DNA of 64,000 nt, from assembly GCA_963693305.1 (NCBI GenBank), contig OY855906.1:26624289-26688288 (forward strand), in the 5' to 3' direction. Shown in pieces: positions 43,801 through 54,800 of this stretch (position 1 is the first letter of the stretch; each line of letters opens with the position of its first letter). A program made the position numbers and the translations under genes. A model generated the notes under the pieces. That model searched no databases. It saw nothing but the letters and a program-made list of their open reading frames with translations, and had not been told where the DNA came from. Source of the DNA: Meandrina meandrites (Eukaryota; Cnidaria; Anthozoa; Scleractinia; Meandrinidae).

Positions 43801-45274
43801 CTTAATTCATCGTCTACTATTTGCCCATGGGTGGACGCTGACGAATGGCGCAAGCGAACAACGCAGAAAAAAAGAAAATGTTCTTACCACACGAGTTTTT
43901 CTACTTTTCTACAATTTTCTACAACTGAATTTGAAAAGCTACATATCAAGAATACCTTCCTTCATAATACTGAAAGATTGTTATCCGTGCGCCACGTGTG
44001 ATACCTATTCAAAAGTATGATTTCCTTTTAGGCAATCCGCAAAATACGGAAAAAATAGGCTATTTCGAGTTACCTTTTACCTCTGTGTCAAAACAAGTCT
44101 TCGTGCGAAACCATTCATATGAAAATGTTTTCACCTGCACGTCCTTTTTTATGCAAATCAAACTCATTTTCATTTGAGTAGTTTCACACGAGGACTCGTT
44201 TTGAAAATGAGGCAAAGGGCAAAAAACCCGCAAAATTTTCAGGCCACATGGTAGGATTGTACGTATAAATTGATATAGTTTCCGTGATTGGTATATATTT
44301 ATAATAATATTACATTTCACAGTTGGCTCTTGGCTCTCTACATTCATTTGTTAGAGTGACATCGGACATCGGCTCGTTCAATCTCGATTCCAGCCTCTCT
44401 CTCTCCCTCTCCTTTTCTTCCGGCCTTGTCCGCTTGTCAAGGGAGGAAAGAGAGAAAAAGAGAGAGCCTGAGATCTAGGATGCGGCTTGTAAGGCAGGCA
44501 TTTAAAAATATAGTCTAAACTAATCTAATGCGTGTTATTTGTGCCAAAACCACTTCTCAAATCAACATGAGAACGAACCAGTTTTTGAAGTACCTTCTAA
44601 GTTCTTTGCAAGTGAAGAAAACCACGGTGCAGGGGTAGATGAAGATTAGAAGACGAAGGACGCATCAAATCACAGAAAGTACTCCCGGACAGACAAATGC
44701 GCCACAAGAAACTTGCAATTTTTTTCCCGTCACTTTGTTCCATGGCCACATCGTTCCATGTCAAAGGAGATTGAGATAATTTGATAAGTAATCGTCAAGT
44801 AATCTCAAACTCCACCGGCAAAACATAAGCAATAAAAACACCTTTACGCAAGCGAAATTGAAGCTTTAATCAACTTTTAATCCTGGGTTGGTGTTAATCG
44901 CCTTTGGAACGACGGGGCCTTGGTGTGTATAAGAATACTACAACACAACGATGTAAAGTTCAAAACAAGTCCAGTATTCTTTAAACTAACATTACAGTTC
45001 TCTAAGCATATTCGAAAAATCTAAACCATGCTCTAAAATGGGGCTTTATAAACGGAAAAGTTTGAAGTTTTGATGGGGGGGGGGGGGGGCCTTATTTCCT
45101 TGGAGGGAGGGGGGATTTTCGAATTTTTGGACTTGGAATAAAATAACGGAAATTAGTTGCGCATTTAAGGAAAAAATCGGCCGCCAAGTTGTAGGGTGCA
45201 ATATCGTTTCAAACTATAAGAAGGTCTGCTGATGAGCACATTTTGGTATATCGGTAATTGTACACTTCTGAGGA
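43801..45274. other. Gene-free stretch with simple repeats
   Basis: No gene is recognised. 44392-44475 is a CT/GA-rich imperfect hairpin. 45075-45089 is a G run followed by G-rich sequence. The remainder is AT-rich. Confidence 0.5.
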
Positions 45275-45445
45275 GCCAGGATGGCGCTGTGTCGAGAGCG
45301 CTCGCCTCCCTCCAGTGTTACCTAGCGCCATATGTGGGTTGAGTTCGTTGTTGGTTCTCGTCCTTGCTCCGAGGGTTTTTCCCGGTTCTCTGGTTTTGTT
45401 CCCCTCACACAAACCAACACTTCTAAATTCAGTTCGATCAGGAAC
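45275..45445 (+). mobile_element. SINE-like repeat
   Basis: The head GAGCCAGGATGGCGCTGTGT and GAGAGCGCTCGCCTCC resembles a tRNA-derived SINE promoter region, and the body has GTGGGTTGAGTTCGTTG and GGTTTTTCCCGGTTCTCTGG. This body is a recurrent repeat type in anthozoan genomes as I know them. Box B is not intact. No target duplication was found. Confidence 0.55.
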
Positions 45446-45907
45446 AGTTGATGAAGCTAAGAGCCATTCTGTGGAAATCCACTGCAAATTTCAATTTATT
45501 ATGTATCATTAAAGACAGCGCCCAAAGTAACCGTACGTCTCTTTCCCGCTTAAAAGGGTCGACTTCGTTTCAATAAAATTTTGTATTTCCTTAAGAGATC
45601 TCCTCGAGGATTATCAGTTTCATTTCAGTAAAAATTAAAAAGTCCTCTCTGAGATTTGACGCCCTTGTTAAGTGTACTTATTGCGACAAGTGTAATAACG
45701 GTTCTTGACACAATGCTTGCAACATGTTGGCTATGAGTGAATTTCAATAAAACGAACACTGATATTGTAATAGTGCATGGAAAAAGGTAACTTATCAATG
45801 AATTCAGTATTGTTGTGTTGGCCAAGTCTGCATGCCTTCCAACGAGTGAAGACGTGTCGTTCCGTGCTCCGTCCAGAAAGTTTTGAAAATGGCTTTAATT
45901 CTTAATT

Positions 45908-46708
45908 ATGAATAGAGCTTTGCGCTCAGGGAAGAAGATTCAACAGCCCATTATGTCGGCGGAAGATTTTGCAGAGTTAAGTCGGCTGGTAAAAGTTCTT
46001 GCTCAGAAAATAGATCGACTTGAAGCTGTCAGTCAAAGCCGCCATGATGAAATTTTTGCGAAGTTAACGACGCTCGAGACTACAACAAACGGGCTTTCCA
46101 CGGGGTTGGAAGGCTTAAATCAAGAATTGGAAACGGTAAAACAAACAGTGGAGAAAAAGGCAGATCAAGCTAAAATGGAGCAACTCGAGAAGAAGTTGGA
46201 TGAGATGGAAAATCGCTCGAAGAGGAATAATATTGTTATCTGGAACATTCCAGAAGGTGCCGAGAAAGAGTCGTCCTGCCTTGAGCTGGTAAATAAGATT
46301 TTGTACGAACATATGTCCTTACAGGAGGAGATAGAAGTAATGCGAGCTCACCGCACAAATATTAAACGACGCGAAAACGCAACACGGGGTGCACCTCAAT
46401 CAAGACCAGTTCATGTGTATTTGTTGCGTTACACCGACAAAGAATATGTTTTACGCAACGCTGCTTCAAAGTTAAAGGACAATCCGTTTCAAGAGGCAAA
46501 TTTGTTCATCTCTGACGACGTGTCCCAGTCTGTAAGGGAAGAACGTAAGAAACTGAAAGAATTGCATCTGGGCGAAATTCGCAAGCGAGAAGATGTACTC
46601 TTTGCATACATTCCCTGGAGCGTACCAGCTCGGATAATATATAAATTGAACGGTGAGTCAAAACTGAAGACTTTATACCTACAAGCCGAGGAGGCCAACA
46701 CCAGCTAA
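45908..46708 (+). CDS. LINE ORF1 protein (RNA-binding, L1 ORF1p type)
   Basis: 266 residues. About 20-104 is a heptad-rich coiled coil (FAELSRLVKVLAQKIDRLEA; LEKKLDEMENRSK), which trimerises in L1 ORF1p. NNIVIWNIPEG (107-117) opens an RRM-like domain, followed by a C-terminal segment (VREERKKLKELHLGEIRKRE) as in the transposase_22 family. The protein binds LINE RNA and forms the ribonucleoprotein needed for retrotransposition. No zinc knuckle is seen. The frame is uninterrupted and a full family length, so a functional product is plausible. Confidence 0.88.
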   Translation: MNRALRSGKKIQQPIMSAEDFAELSRLVKVLAQKIDRLEAVSQSRHDEIFAKLTTLETTTNGLSTGLEGLNQELETVKQTVEKKADQAKMEQLEKKLDEMENRSKRNNIVIWNIPEGAEKESSCLELVNKILYEHMSLQEEIEVMRAHRTNIKRRENATRGAPQSRPVHVYLLRYTDKEYVLRNAASKLKDNPFQEANLFISDDVSQSVREERKKLKELHLGEIRKREDVLFAYIPWSVPARIIYKLNGESKLKTLYLQAEEANTS

Positions 46709-47107
46709 ACGGACCAATGAACATGAACGTGTTTATTACTGCTGCAAAATTTATCCTCTAATCCATATAATGGTTTGTACTCGTTATTTATTTATTGCTA
46801 AATGCCTATTTTTTTTTTGTAAGAAGCCATATTCGCATTAATTTTAACGTATTTAAGTAAATATGATCAAACAGGAGCGGGCGCGGCTGAGGGAGAGAAA
46901 AAAATGCTATACTCCTTCAGGAAAGAGGACAATTTGAAAGTTGAAATTGTTTTTCAGCGTAAAATATTTACTCTGTGTATGTGTTTTTGTGTTTGTGTTT
47001 TCGTGTTTTTGTGTAGTGCGATGCAAGTAGCTATTCAATGGTATGATATAACGCCAGCGGTCTTTCATGTTTTTTCCGTTACCTAAATTAGAAAATTAAC
47101 GGCAGAT

Positions 47108-50100
47108 ATGGGTGATTTTAGAATGCTTTCGCTAAATGTAAGAGGTTTAAGCAATTTTAAGAAAAGACGAGCAATTTTTGCATGGTGCAGAAAGCAAAAT
47201 GCAAATATTATTTTTCTGCAAGAAACACATTCAACTGTTAATAGCGAGAAACAATGGAAAGCTGAATGGGGTGCCCCTTTGGAGCTTGCACATGGAAGTA
47301 GTAATGCGAGAGGTGTCGCAATGCTCTTTCGGAAAGGGTTTGACTGTAAGATAATCAAAAAAATTATTGATCCCGCTGGGAGATTCATCTTTGTTCAAGT
47401 TCAAATCAATGATGAAAATTATTTTTTAGTGAATGTGTACGGTCCAAACAATGATAATCAAGCCGTGCAATTCTATGATCATTTAATTGACCTTTTGAGA
47501 AAAGAAGGCCTTGCTTACGAAGATAAGATAATAATCGGTGGCGATTTCAATTGTCCTATTAATCCACTTCTTGACAAACAAGGCGGGATACTAGTAGCAA
47601 GGAAAAAAATTGTTGAACGCATCGAAGAAATGCAAACAGTGTTTAATTTACATGATGTTTGGCGTTTAAAAAACCCTCAAACAAAAAGCTTTACTTGGTC
47701 GCAAAAATCTCCTTTCGTCTTTTGTAGATTAGATTATTGGCTTATCTCCAATTCACTTCAGGACTTAATTAAAGATGTCGATATTATTGCTGCAATTAGA
47801 ACTGATCACTCGGCAATTCTTCTACACCTCCAGGAGCTTGAGGAATGTAAAAGAGGCCCAGGGTTTTGGAAAATGAATACTTCGTTATTGACTGATGAAA
47901 ATTTTGTCCAAAGGATGAAAGAAAAGCTAGAGGAATGGAAAAAGGAGGGCGATGAATTTTCTGATAAAAGAGTCGCTTGGGATTGGATGAAGTATAATGT
48001 GCGCCTGTTTTCAATTAACTTCTCAAAAGAATTAGCTAAAACAAAAAGGGAAAGAGAAGAAAAACTGCAAAGAAACCTACAAATTGCAAAAGCACAATTT
48101 GAGCAGAACCCATGTGAAGAGGTCGAAAAAATTCTCGATGATTGTAAGGCGGAACTGGATAACTTTTATGAGGAAAAAGCTAATGGATTAATAGTACGCG
48201 CAAGGGCAAGATGGCATGAATATGGCGAAAAGAGTACAAAATATTTTTTGAGTTTGGAAAAGAGAAATTACACAAGAAAACACATAAGGAAGCTTTGCTT
48301 AAGTGGAGCTATTACCAAAAACTACCAAAAAATATTAGACTCCTCCTCGGAATATTATAAGAAGTTATACCGCAGCAAATTGAGCGTAAGTCAGTCTGAT
48401 GTATTAGATCAGTTCTTAGGAAACGCGAACATTCCAGCGCTATCGGAAGAAGAAAGATTAAGTTGTGAGGGTCAAATTACTACAGAGGAGAGTGTTAAAG
48501 CTCTTGATACTTTTGACACTGGGAAAACTCCAGGAAATGATGGAATTCCTGTTGAATTTTATAAAACTTTCTGGAATTCAGTTGGTGTGTTTATGACAGA
48601 TGTTTTTAATTATTCTTTTGAGCTTGGGCAAATGTCAAGTTCTCAAAAGCAGGCAGTCATTAGTTTGATCGATAAAAAAGGAAAAGATAGAATGTTCTTG
48701 GAAAATTGGAGACCAATCTCGTTAATTAATGTCGACTCGAAAATTGCAACTAAGGTCATCGCAAATAGAATTAAAAATGTTCTTCCGGGTATAATTCACT
48801 CAAACCAGTCTGGTTTTATGAAGGGTAGGTTTATTGGAGAAACAGCTCGATCAGTCTTAGACATCATCGCACATACAGAATCATCAAACCTTCCAGGTGT
48901 TTTACTCTTTATAGACTTTGAAAAAGCTTTTGATTCAATTGAACATGATTTTCTTTATAAATCACTAGAGCGTTTTAATTTTGGCCCCTCCTTCATAAAA
49001 TGGATACAAACATTTTACAATAATCTCTCAAGTTGCGTTCTTAACAATGGTTTTTTCTCATCTCCTTTTCAACTTGAAAGAGGTGTAAGACAGGGAGACC
49101 CATTGTCGCCGTATTTATTCTTAATTGCCATTGAAATAATGGCAATTTCTATACGAACAAATGAACAGATTGAAGGCATAAAAATCGGGGAAGATGAGAC
49201 TAAGTCTTTGTTGTATGCAGATGACATGACAGCTACACTTGCCAATATTTCATCGGTCGAAAAAGTAATACAAACCCTTGATAACTTTGAGAAATGTTCT
49301 GGCCTAAAAATGAATTTCTCAAAAACCAAGGCTATGTGGATTGGAAAGAATAAAAACTCCTTAGAGACACCTCTGGGCCTCGAGTGGTGTACTGGCATTA
49401 GGACTCTGGGTATCCATTTCTCCTGTGACCAAGAACAAGTTCTGAAACAAAATTTCCATGATAGAATAGATGAATGTCAGAAATTGATTAATTTATGGAA
49501 ACTGAGAGGTCTTTCCCTATTTGGTAAAGTAGCAATTATTAAATCTTTTCTCATTCCAAAATTATTATATGTTTCTTCAATAATAGAAACCCCACCTGAA
49601 ATAATTAAACAAATGGAGAAGATGATTTTTAAATTTTTATGGAAAGGCCCTGATAAGGTCACGAGGCTTTCTGTGATAAACACCTTAGACAATGGTGGTC
49701 TGAATCTTACAGACTTTGAGTCACATATTAAAGCACTAAGATTGTCCTGGATTCCGCGACTCTTAGATGAGAGGGAAGGCCCTTGGAAATCTTATCTCAA
49801 ATACAAATTAAAAAAATATGGAGGGTGTTTTCTCTTTAGATGCAATTATGATGTAAAGGATCTTGATTTGAGTGTTAGTAATTTTTACTTGGAGCTCCTT
49901 TTGTGGTGGGCGGAATTTAGAAGTTCTTTCTCTGATGTTAATTATTCCCAAAATGTTATCTGGAATAATAAGGACATCAGAATAAATAATAAACCAGTGT
50001 TTTATAAAATGTTTTTTGATAAGGGCATAATTTATTTGAATGATTTACAGTTTAATGTTGATAATGTCCATTCTTATGAGTCCTTCAAACAAAAAGGACT

Positions 50101-50824
50101 TAACACTAACTTTCTGACATGGACAGCTTTGAGGTCTTCTGTCAAAAATATGAAGTCAAAAAGTTCTTGCAATCTCCTTACAGTGGGCATCTTTGACCCT
50201 ATGAATTTCGAGTATAATGCAACTAAAGCTTTTAATGCATATACGGTGAAGTGTAAACAATTCTATTCAATGATGATATCAACTAAAGCGAAAACTCCGA
50301 ATAGCTTTAAAAAGTTGTTAGCTGATTTTAATCTCTCAAATCCACAAGACGCCTTTTCAATTCCATATCAATCTGCAAGCGAAACGTATGTTTGGTCATT
50401 CCAATATAGATTGTTGAATTTAATTTTGTTTACGAATGATAAATTATTCAAAATAGGTTTAAGCGATTCGGACAAGTGCTCTTTTTGTGGAACCTACACG
50501 GAAGATTTGTATCACCTCTTGTACTGCTCCTCTGTTCGGGTCTTCTGGAATAGATTCGCAGTCTGGTGGTCTGATATTAGTGGTGAAAATTTGTCTTTGT
50601 CTTTAAAAGACATTATAATTGGCTTTCTTCAGAGAAAAGATTTATTAAATTATTTAATAATTCTTGGTAAGATAACTATTTGGGAGTGTAGAAAAAATAA
50701 GATCCCTCCAAAGTTGAGATTGCTCCTGCACAAGGTCGAAGCTAAGCAAGAGGTCGAAAAGATAATTGCAATTAAGAACCGAAAGCTTCGCGATTTTTAT
50801 ACAAGATGGGAACTTCTGTTGTAA
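47108..50824 (+). CDS. LINE ORF2: endonuclease and reverse transcriptase
   Basis: 1238 residues, uninterrupted. N-terminal AP-type endonuclease: N10 in SLNVRG, E39 in FLQETH, D146 and N148 in GGDFNC, D233-H234 in RTDHSAI, all expected catalytic positions. The RT follows, with WRPISL, FIDFEKAFD (D603), GVRQGDPLSP and YADD (Y703, D705, D706). The C-terminal zinc-like motif is CSFC...H...C (from C1124), and a basic tail ends the protein. The enzyme nicks the target and copies LINE RNA at the nick. The GVRQGDPLSPYLF wording and two-ORF layout place it in the L1/Tx1 group. Every catalytic residue checked is present, which is unusual among genomic copies. Confidence 0.93.
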   Translation: MGDFRMLSLNVRGLSNFKKRRAIFAWCRKQNANIIFLQETHSTVNSEKQWKAEWGAPLELAHGSSNARGVAMLFRKGFDCKIIKKIIDPAGRFIFVQVQINDENYFLVNVYGPNNDNQAVQFYDHLIDLLRKEGLAYEDKIIIGGDFNCPINPLLDKQGGILVARKKIVERIEEMQTVFNLHDVWRLKNPQTKSFTWSQKSPFVFCRLDYWLISNSLQDLIKDVDIIAAIRTDHSAILLHLQELEECKRGPGFWKMNTSLLTDENFVQRMKEKLEEWKKEGDEFSDKRVAWDWMKYNVRLFSINFSKELAKTKREREEKLQRNLQIAKAQFEQNPCEEVEKILDDCKAELDNFYEEKANGLIVRARARWHEYGEKSTKYFLSLEKRNYTRKHIRKLCLSGAITKNYQKILDSSSEYYKKLYRSKLSVSQSDVLDQFLGNANIPALSEEERLSCEGQITTEESVKALDTFDTGKTPGNDGIPVEFYKTFWNSVGVFMTDVFNYSFELGQMSSSQKQAVISLIDKKGKDRMFLENWRPISLINVDSKIATKVIANRIKNVLPGIIHSNQSGFMKGRFIGETARSVLDIIAHTESSNLPGVLLFIDFEKAFDSIEHDFLYKSLERFNFGPSFIKWIQTFYNNLSSCVLNNGFFSSPFQLERGVRQGDPLSPYLFLIAIEIMAISIRTNEQIEGIKIGEDETKSLLYADDMTATLANISSVEKVIQTLDNFEKCSGLKMNFSKTKAMWIGKNKNSLETPLGLEWCTGIRTLGIHFSCDQEQVLKQNFHDRIDECQKLINLWKLRGLSLFGKVAIIKSFLIPKLLYVSSIIETPPEIIKQMEKMIFKFLWKGPDKVTRLSVINTLDNGGLNLTDFESHIKALRLSWIPRLLDEREGPWKSYLKYKLKKYGGCFLFRCNYDVKDLDLSVSNFYLELLLWWAEFRSSFSDVNYSQNVIWNNKDIRINNKPVFYKMFFDKGIIYLNDLQFNVDNVHSYESFKQKGLNTNFLTWTALRSSVKNMKSKSSCNLLTVGIFDPMNFEYNATKAFNAYTVKCKQFYSMMISTKAKTPNSFKKLLADFNLSNPQDAFSIPYQSASETYVWSFQYRLLNLILFTNDKLFKIGLSDSDKCSFCGTYTEDLYHLLYCSSVRVFWNRFAVWWSDISGENLSLSLKDIIIGFLQRKDLLNYLIILGKITIWECRKNKIPPKLRLLLHKVEAKQEVEKIIAIKNRKLRDFYTRWELLL

Positions 50825-51170
50825 TCGTATAATAGTTTATTTAAAGGAAAAAAATGGAATGTCTGCTGGATTTACTAACTTAAATAGTTTTTTTTTTACG
50901 CGCTAGAATTTTATTTATTTTTTCTTTTAAACTGGAATTAATTGGGCATCTGCATGGTCTATGTATGTGTTACTGTAGTGCAAAAGAAAAAAGGGTAATT
51001 ATTGTAATTAGTTTAAGTACTGCACTGTAAGTAGAGTAATGTAACTGTTGTATTGTAAATGTCATGTAAGTGATGTAGTTAAGTAATGTAAGTTTTTGGT
51101 TGTATGTAAGTAAGTAAGCATGTAAGTTCTTACCGTAATGCAATGTAATGTAACTTGTTTTGTGTCTTGC

Positions 51171-51202
<32 letters not shown>

Positions 51203-51206
<4 letters not shown>

Positions 51207-51606
51207 GACGTTTTCTGAATCTGAAAAGTTGCTTCCTTTATTTGCATTGTTTCTCATAAAAGCTGGTTTCAATAAATGAAAACGTTTTTATCAGTGAAAG
51301 AGACGGGTATAGCGCAGTATTTCCTCCAGGAAAAAGTCTTATAAAAGAAGAAAACAAATCCGTATATTCCGAACATCAGCGAGAAATCAATAAAAATAGG
51401 TCATTTGGCGTTAACTTTTGAGGAGTAATCAACGTTAAAATTTGCAAATACAAATGCGACTGGAATAAAGAAAGTCAAGAAGTACAGAATAGGTGATATA
51501 CGGACTGGATTAATTCACAGAACAAACATTGAAAGAAATGTATGACCATCAATTGGCTTGGCTTGGTACTGAAAGGATTAACGGCGTTCTAGGTAATCTT
51601 ACGGCA
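51203..51606. other. Gene-free flank right of the LINE
   Basis: No coding or repeat signal recognised apart from the LINE tail boundary. Confidence 0.45.
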
Positions 51607-51828
51607 GTGGCAAACGAAGACACATCGTGGCGGACACAATGTTGCTCATGATGTTTTCTTGGGCGAGCAAATGAGCGAAAAACCTTTGTCGCGGATACAT
51701 AATGTTTCTGAAAGAAATCAGAAACATTTTTTTGCATCTGACACGGATTTTGCGTCCGCAAAATATGTTGCGTGCGCGGGCAAACAGGGAAACATTTGTG
51801 TCGGTCACATTGTGTCCTCGTTTGCCAC
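51607..51828. mobile_element. MITE with GTGGCAAACG inverted ends (222 bp)
   Basis: The left end GTGGCAAACGAAGACACA pairs with the right end TGTGTCCTCGTTTGCCAC, with one mismatch. GGACACAATG-type words recur inside both arms. It is non-coding. Eight-base flanks (TCTTACGG, TCTTTAGT) agree only partly, so the target duplication is uncertain. Confidence 0.65.
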
Positions 51829-54800
51829 CATCTTTAGTTAGCAGACTCTGCTAGTTGCATTTAAAACTCGGAGTCGAAGCCCGACAAACGCCTCACATGA
51901 TCGTCTATCAACTTTATTGGTCTCAAAATTTTACATATGTAATATAATAAGGTGATGATGATATGAATAAAGAAAAAGGACCAAATAGAAATTGTGCAAA
52001 CAGGAAATTAAAGTTACCCATGCGAGACGCAACCTTAAAACCCCTAAAAGTAGTAAAATTTATCGCGGGTCTCATAGGGCCTTGATCAGCTACACAGATA
52101 AGAGTGACTCTTTGTTCACTGCAAAAGGCGTTTTAAAATTCCTACCAGAGGTAGACGAAGAAGCTACTGCAAAAGCGCAGTGATCTCGGCACAGGTGCGG
52201 CAGAGCTTTTATACCAAACAAACACGTTTATTAAGACTGAAAAAGACCGATCGGACCGTGGGAACCGATCAAAATATCGCTTACACCTGTCTCACGGGCA
52301 TCATTCCAAACAAAGACGGCAAACATTCGAAGCGCTGACACGTGTCGCGGTTAACAGCCACACGTGTGCGATGAAATGATCAAGTGTTTGAAAACACGAT
52401 CGCGAACGCGCGAACAATGGTCGCGTGCTCGGTGATTTGTTCCAGGTATAAACAACCCGTGGGAAAGACGAGATTTCAGGCGAAATCGCAGCTAGGCTCC
52501 TTATGGGGAGAATAAACAAAAACTGTTGCGGGTCACTTTATACAAGTACCGCACAAAACATGCGCGGGATACACTTTATTGATTTCTGTTAAGGTTTGGT
52601 GCAGGTATTTCACGAGGCTGTTCAGTGTGTGACCACAAAGGAAAGGGAATGTGCGCGACAGTCAAATGTCAAAAATATGCGTGTTTCTATTTAGGCACTT
52701 CTTCGACATTAACCCCTCACCGAAAACTCGATTTTCCGAGAAATACTACACGAAAGAAAGGAAATTTCATGAACACTAATTTCAAGTAAAATTAGATTAG
52801 GAAGCTAAGCTTATTTGCACTTTATGAAGGTAATTTGTTTGGCCGAGCAAATGGAGCCACGCGTTACCCATTTCCTGAACAAGCGGTAGTCGATAGTCTC
52901 GATAACCACCGATTCTGCAACCAAAACACCGATCTCGCTCTTATCTTTGTTATATCTTGCTACAGCGTTTTTCGCATCAAATTTAGCTGCCCTCGAATTT
53001 TACCAAAGAAGCAATACAAGAGTACGATATTTTTCCCACGGTTTGCGCATTGAAATGTGTAACACCTAGTTTCCACTTTTGTGCCGCACATGTTCGTTGA
53101 AAGGAAAGTCGTTATTATGGCACGCAGATCAATGGCGCGCCACCTGAAAATTATATCATGGCGACGCGGCCGCGAAAAAGCCAAGTGCTTGCTAGCTTTT
53201 GCGGGTATATTGATTCTCGAAGGCGCTAAAACGAGATTGGATCAAGAAAAACAAGTACCACAGGTGGTCACGCACCTGCCACGCGAATAAAGAGTACACA
53301 ATACCGCACGTGGCGTTAATTGCAATTGAGAAAACCTAATTAACCCGTTCGAGCTCCGATCAAACATTCGAGGGGTTTAATTATGCTCGTTTTAATTATG
53401 CCTGCGAGTCAAAAGGGAAAGAAACTTCTTACCATTATAGAAAACACGCTTCCAAGTGTAAAAGAGTTGAAGTTGCTCAATTGAACGTTTATTAAATGCT
53501 GGAAATGTGTCTTTCCGTTCCGCTTTCTTTTATACAAAACGACGGTTTCGCAGTTGCAAAGTGAGATACGTCTTTTTGTTTTGGCTTTGTGTCGAATTTT
53601 TTTCACTAAAACAAAGTGAAATTGAACATATTCTTTTGTGTGTAAGACAAGCTGTGTGTCTGCGTTTTGAGCAGTAAGTAAACTGATCGTGGTTTTGTGT
53701 TGCTGATTGATGGGGCCGTTTTGAAGTTTTCTCTTATAACCTGCTACATCAGCTCTGGGAATAAAAACAAGAGCAGGAAAACAGGTAAGAGTTGTGCACT
53801 ATTTGCATGACCAATAACAGATCTCTTTCCTGAAAAACGCTGACACTTCCACCGATAGAAGCACTCGTCGGGCTAAAAAGTTGTCTCTCTGAGTAACGAA
53901 GCAAATTAACAAAACGAAGTTAATTTCCGAGTAAACGGCATGCATTCGATTTAAGATGTACAAGGAATGACACCCCGTTAACAAGCGACGCGTTTTTATT
54001 CCAACTCAAAGGCAACTCAGTGCTTTCTCAAAATTGACCACTTTGTGATATCAGCTTTAGTGCGAAGTCAGAGGAAAGTGTTAAGTTATTTTGCGTGCGT
54101 GTCATGAATATTGTTAAGTTCCGGAAAATTAGAATAATCATTATTAACTTGTAGCGCACGCCGTGCCGATATCAGCGCCGAAACTTTTGCAGCGCGTTTG
54201 TGGTGAAATTGACACAGGGTTTAGATACAACGCGGATGAAATGGCTATCCGGTTTTCCTTTTTTTCTGAATCAATCAACTGGTCATTTGTCAATAGTTGA
54301 TGATTAAGGATAGCGTATTACTTTAACGAGTTTAAAACAAGTCACAGCTGAACTTAAAAATAATAAATGAAAGTAGAAGGAACCCAATAAAAAACTCCAC
54401 AACATGATTGAAATAGCAAGCTCCTTGCGTGATAAAGATCTAATTTCTCCGTTCAATATCAATACACTATCAACCTGAGTGGTGAGGAGAATTACGAAAA
54501 CAATCAATGGAAATATGTAAAAGGAAATATGGAGGTCAGGGTTAAAGGGGAATTGAGATTTGAGGCTGAAAAATCGTGTCGTTTTTCCTGTCAGTCATTT
54601 CTACCATTTTAAATAGCTTACAAGTTCATTTGACCAATGACCAATACTCGACACATGAATCACGTAGCAAAATTTTCGGCCAAATTTTAACAAGATTACT
54701 GCGACTGTGTTTAAACCTGACAGTTCTTGTGATAAAAGAAAAAAAAACACGAAAAATACTTTGTATAGGTCGGTTACGCTTTGCGAGCCGTCAAGGACCC

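Larger units (their letters stand above)
45662..51202 (+). mobile_element. Full-length L1-like LINE
   Basis: The order is short 5' UTR, ORF1 (45908-46708), a 399-bp spacer, ORF2 (47108-50824), a 350-bp 3' UTR rich in GTAA/TGTAAG words, and a 28-A tail (51175-51202). Both frames are open. The 5' end is uncertain. TTTGACG before 45662 and TTTGACG after the tail (51205-51211) could be a short target duplication, but 7 bp may be chance. Confidence 0.85.

Noticed and set aside
45625..45825. Minus-strand 66-codon hydrophobic frame as a possible exon of a membrane protein
   Set aside because: It overlaps the probable 5' UTR of the intact LINE, lacks clear splice sites, and I recognise no family.
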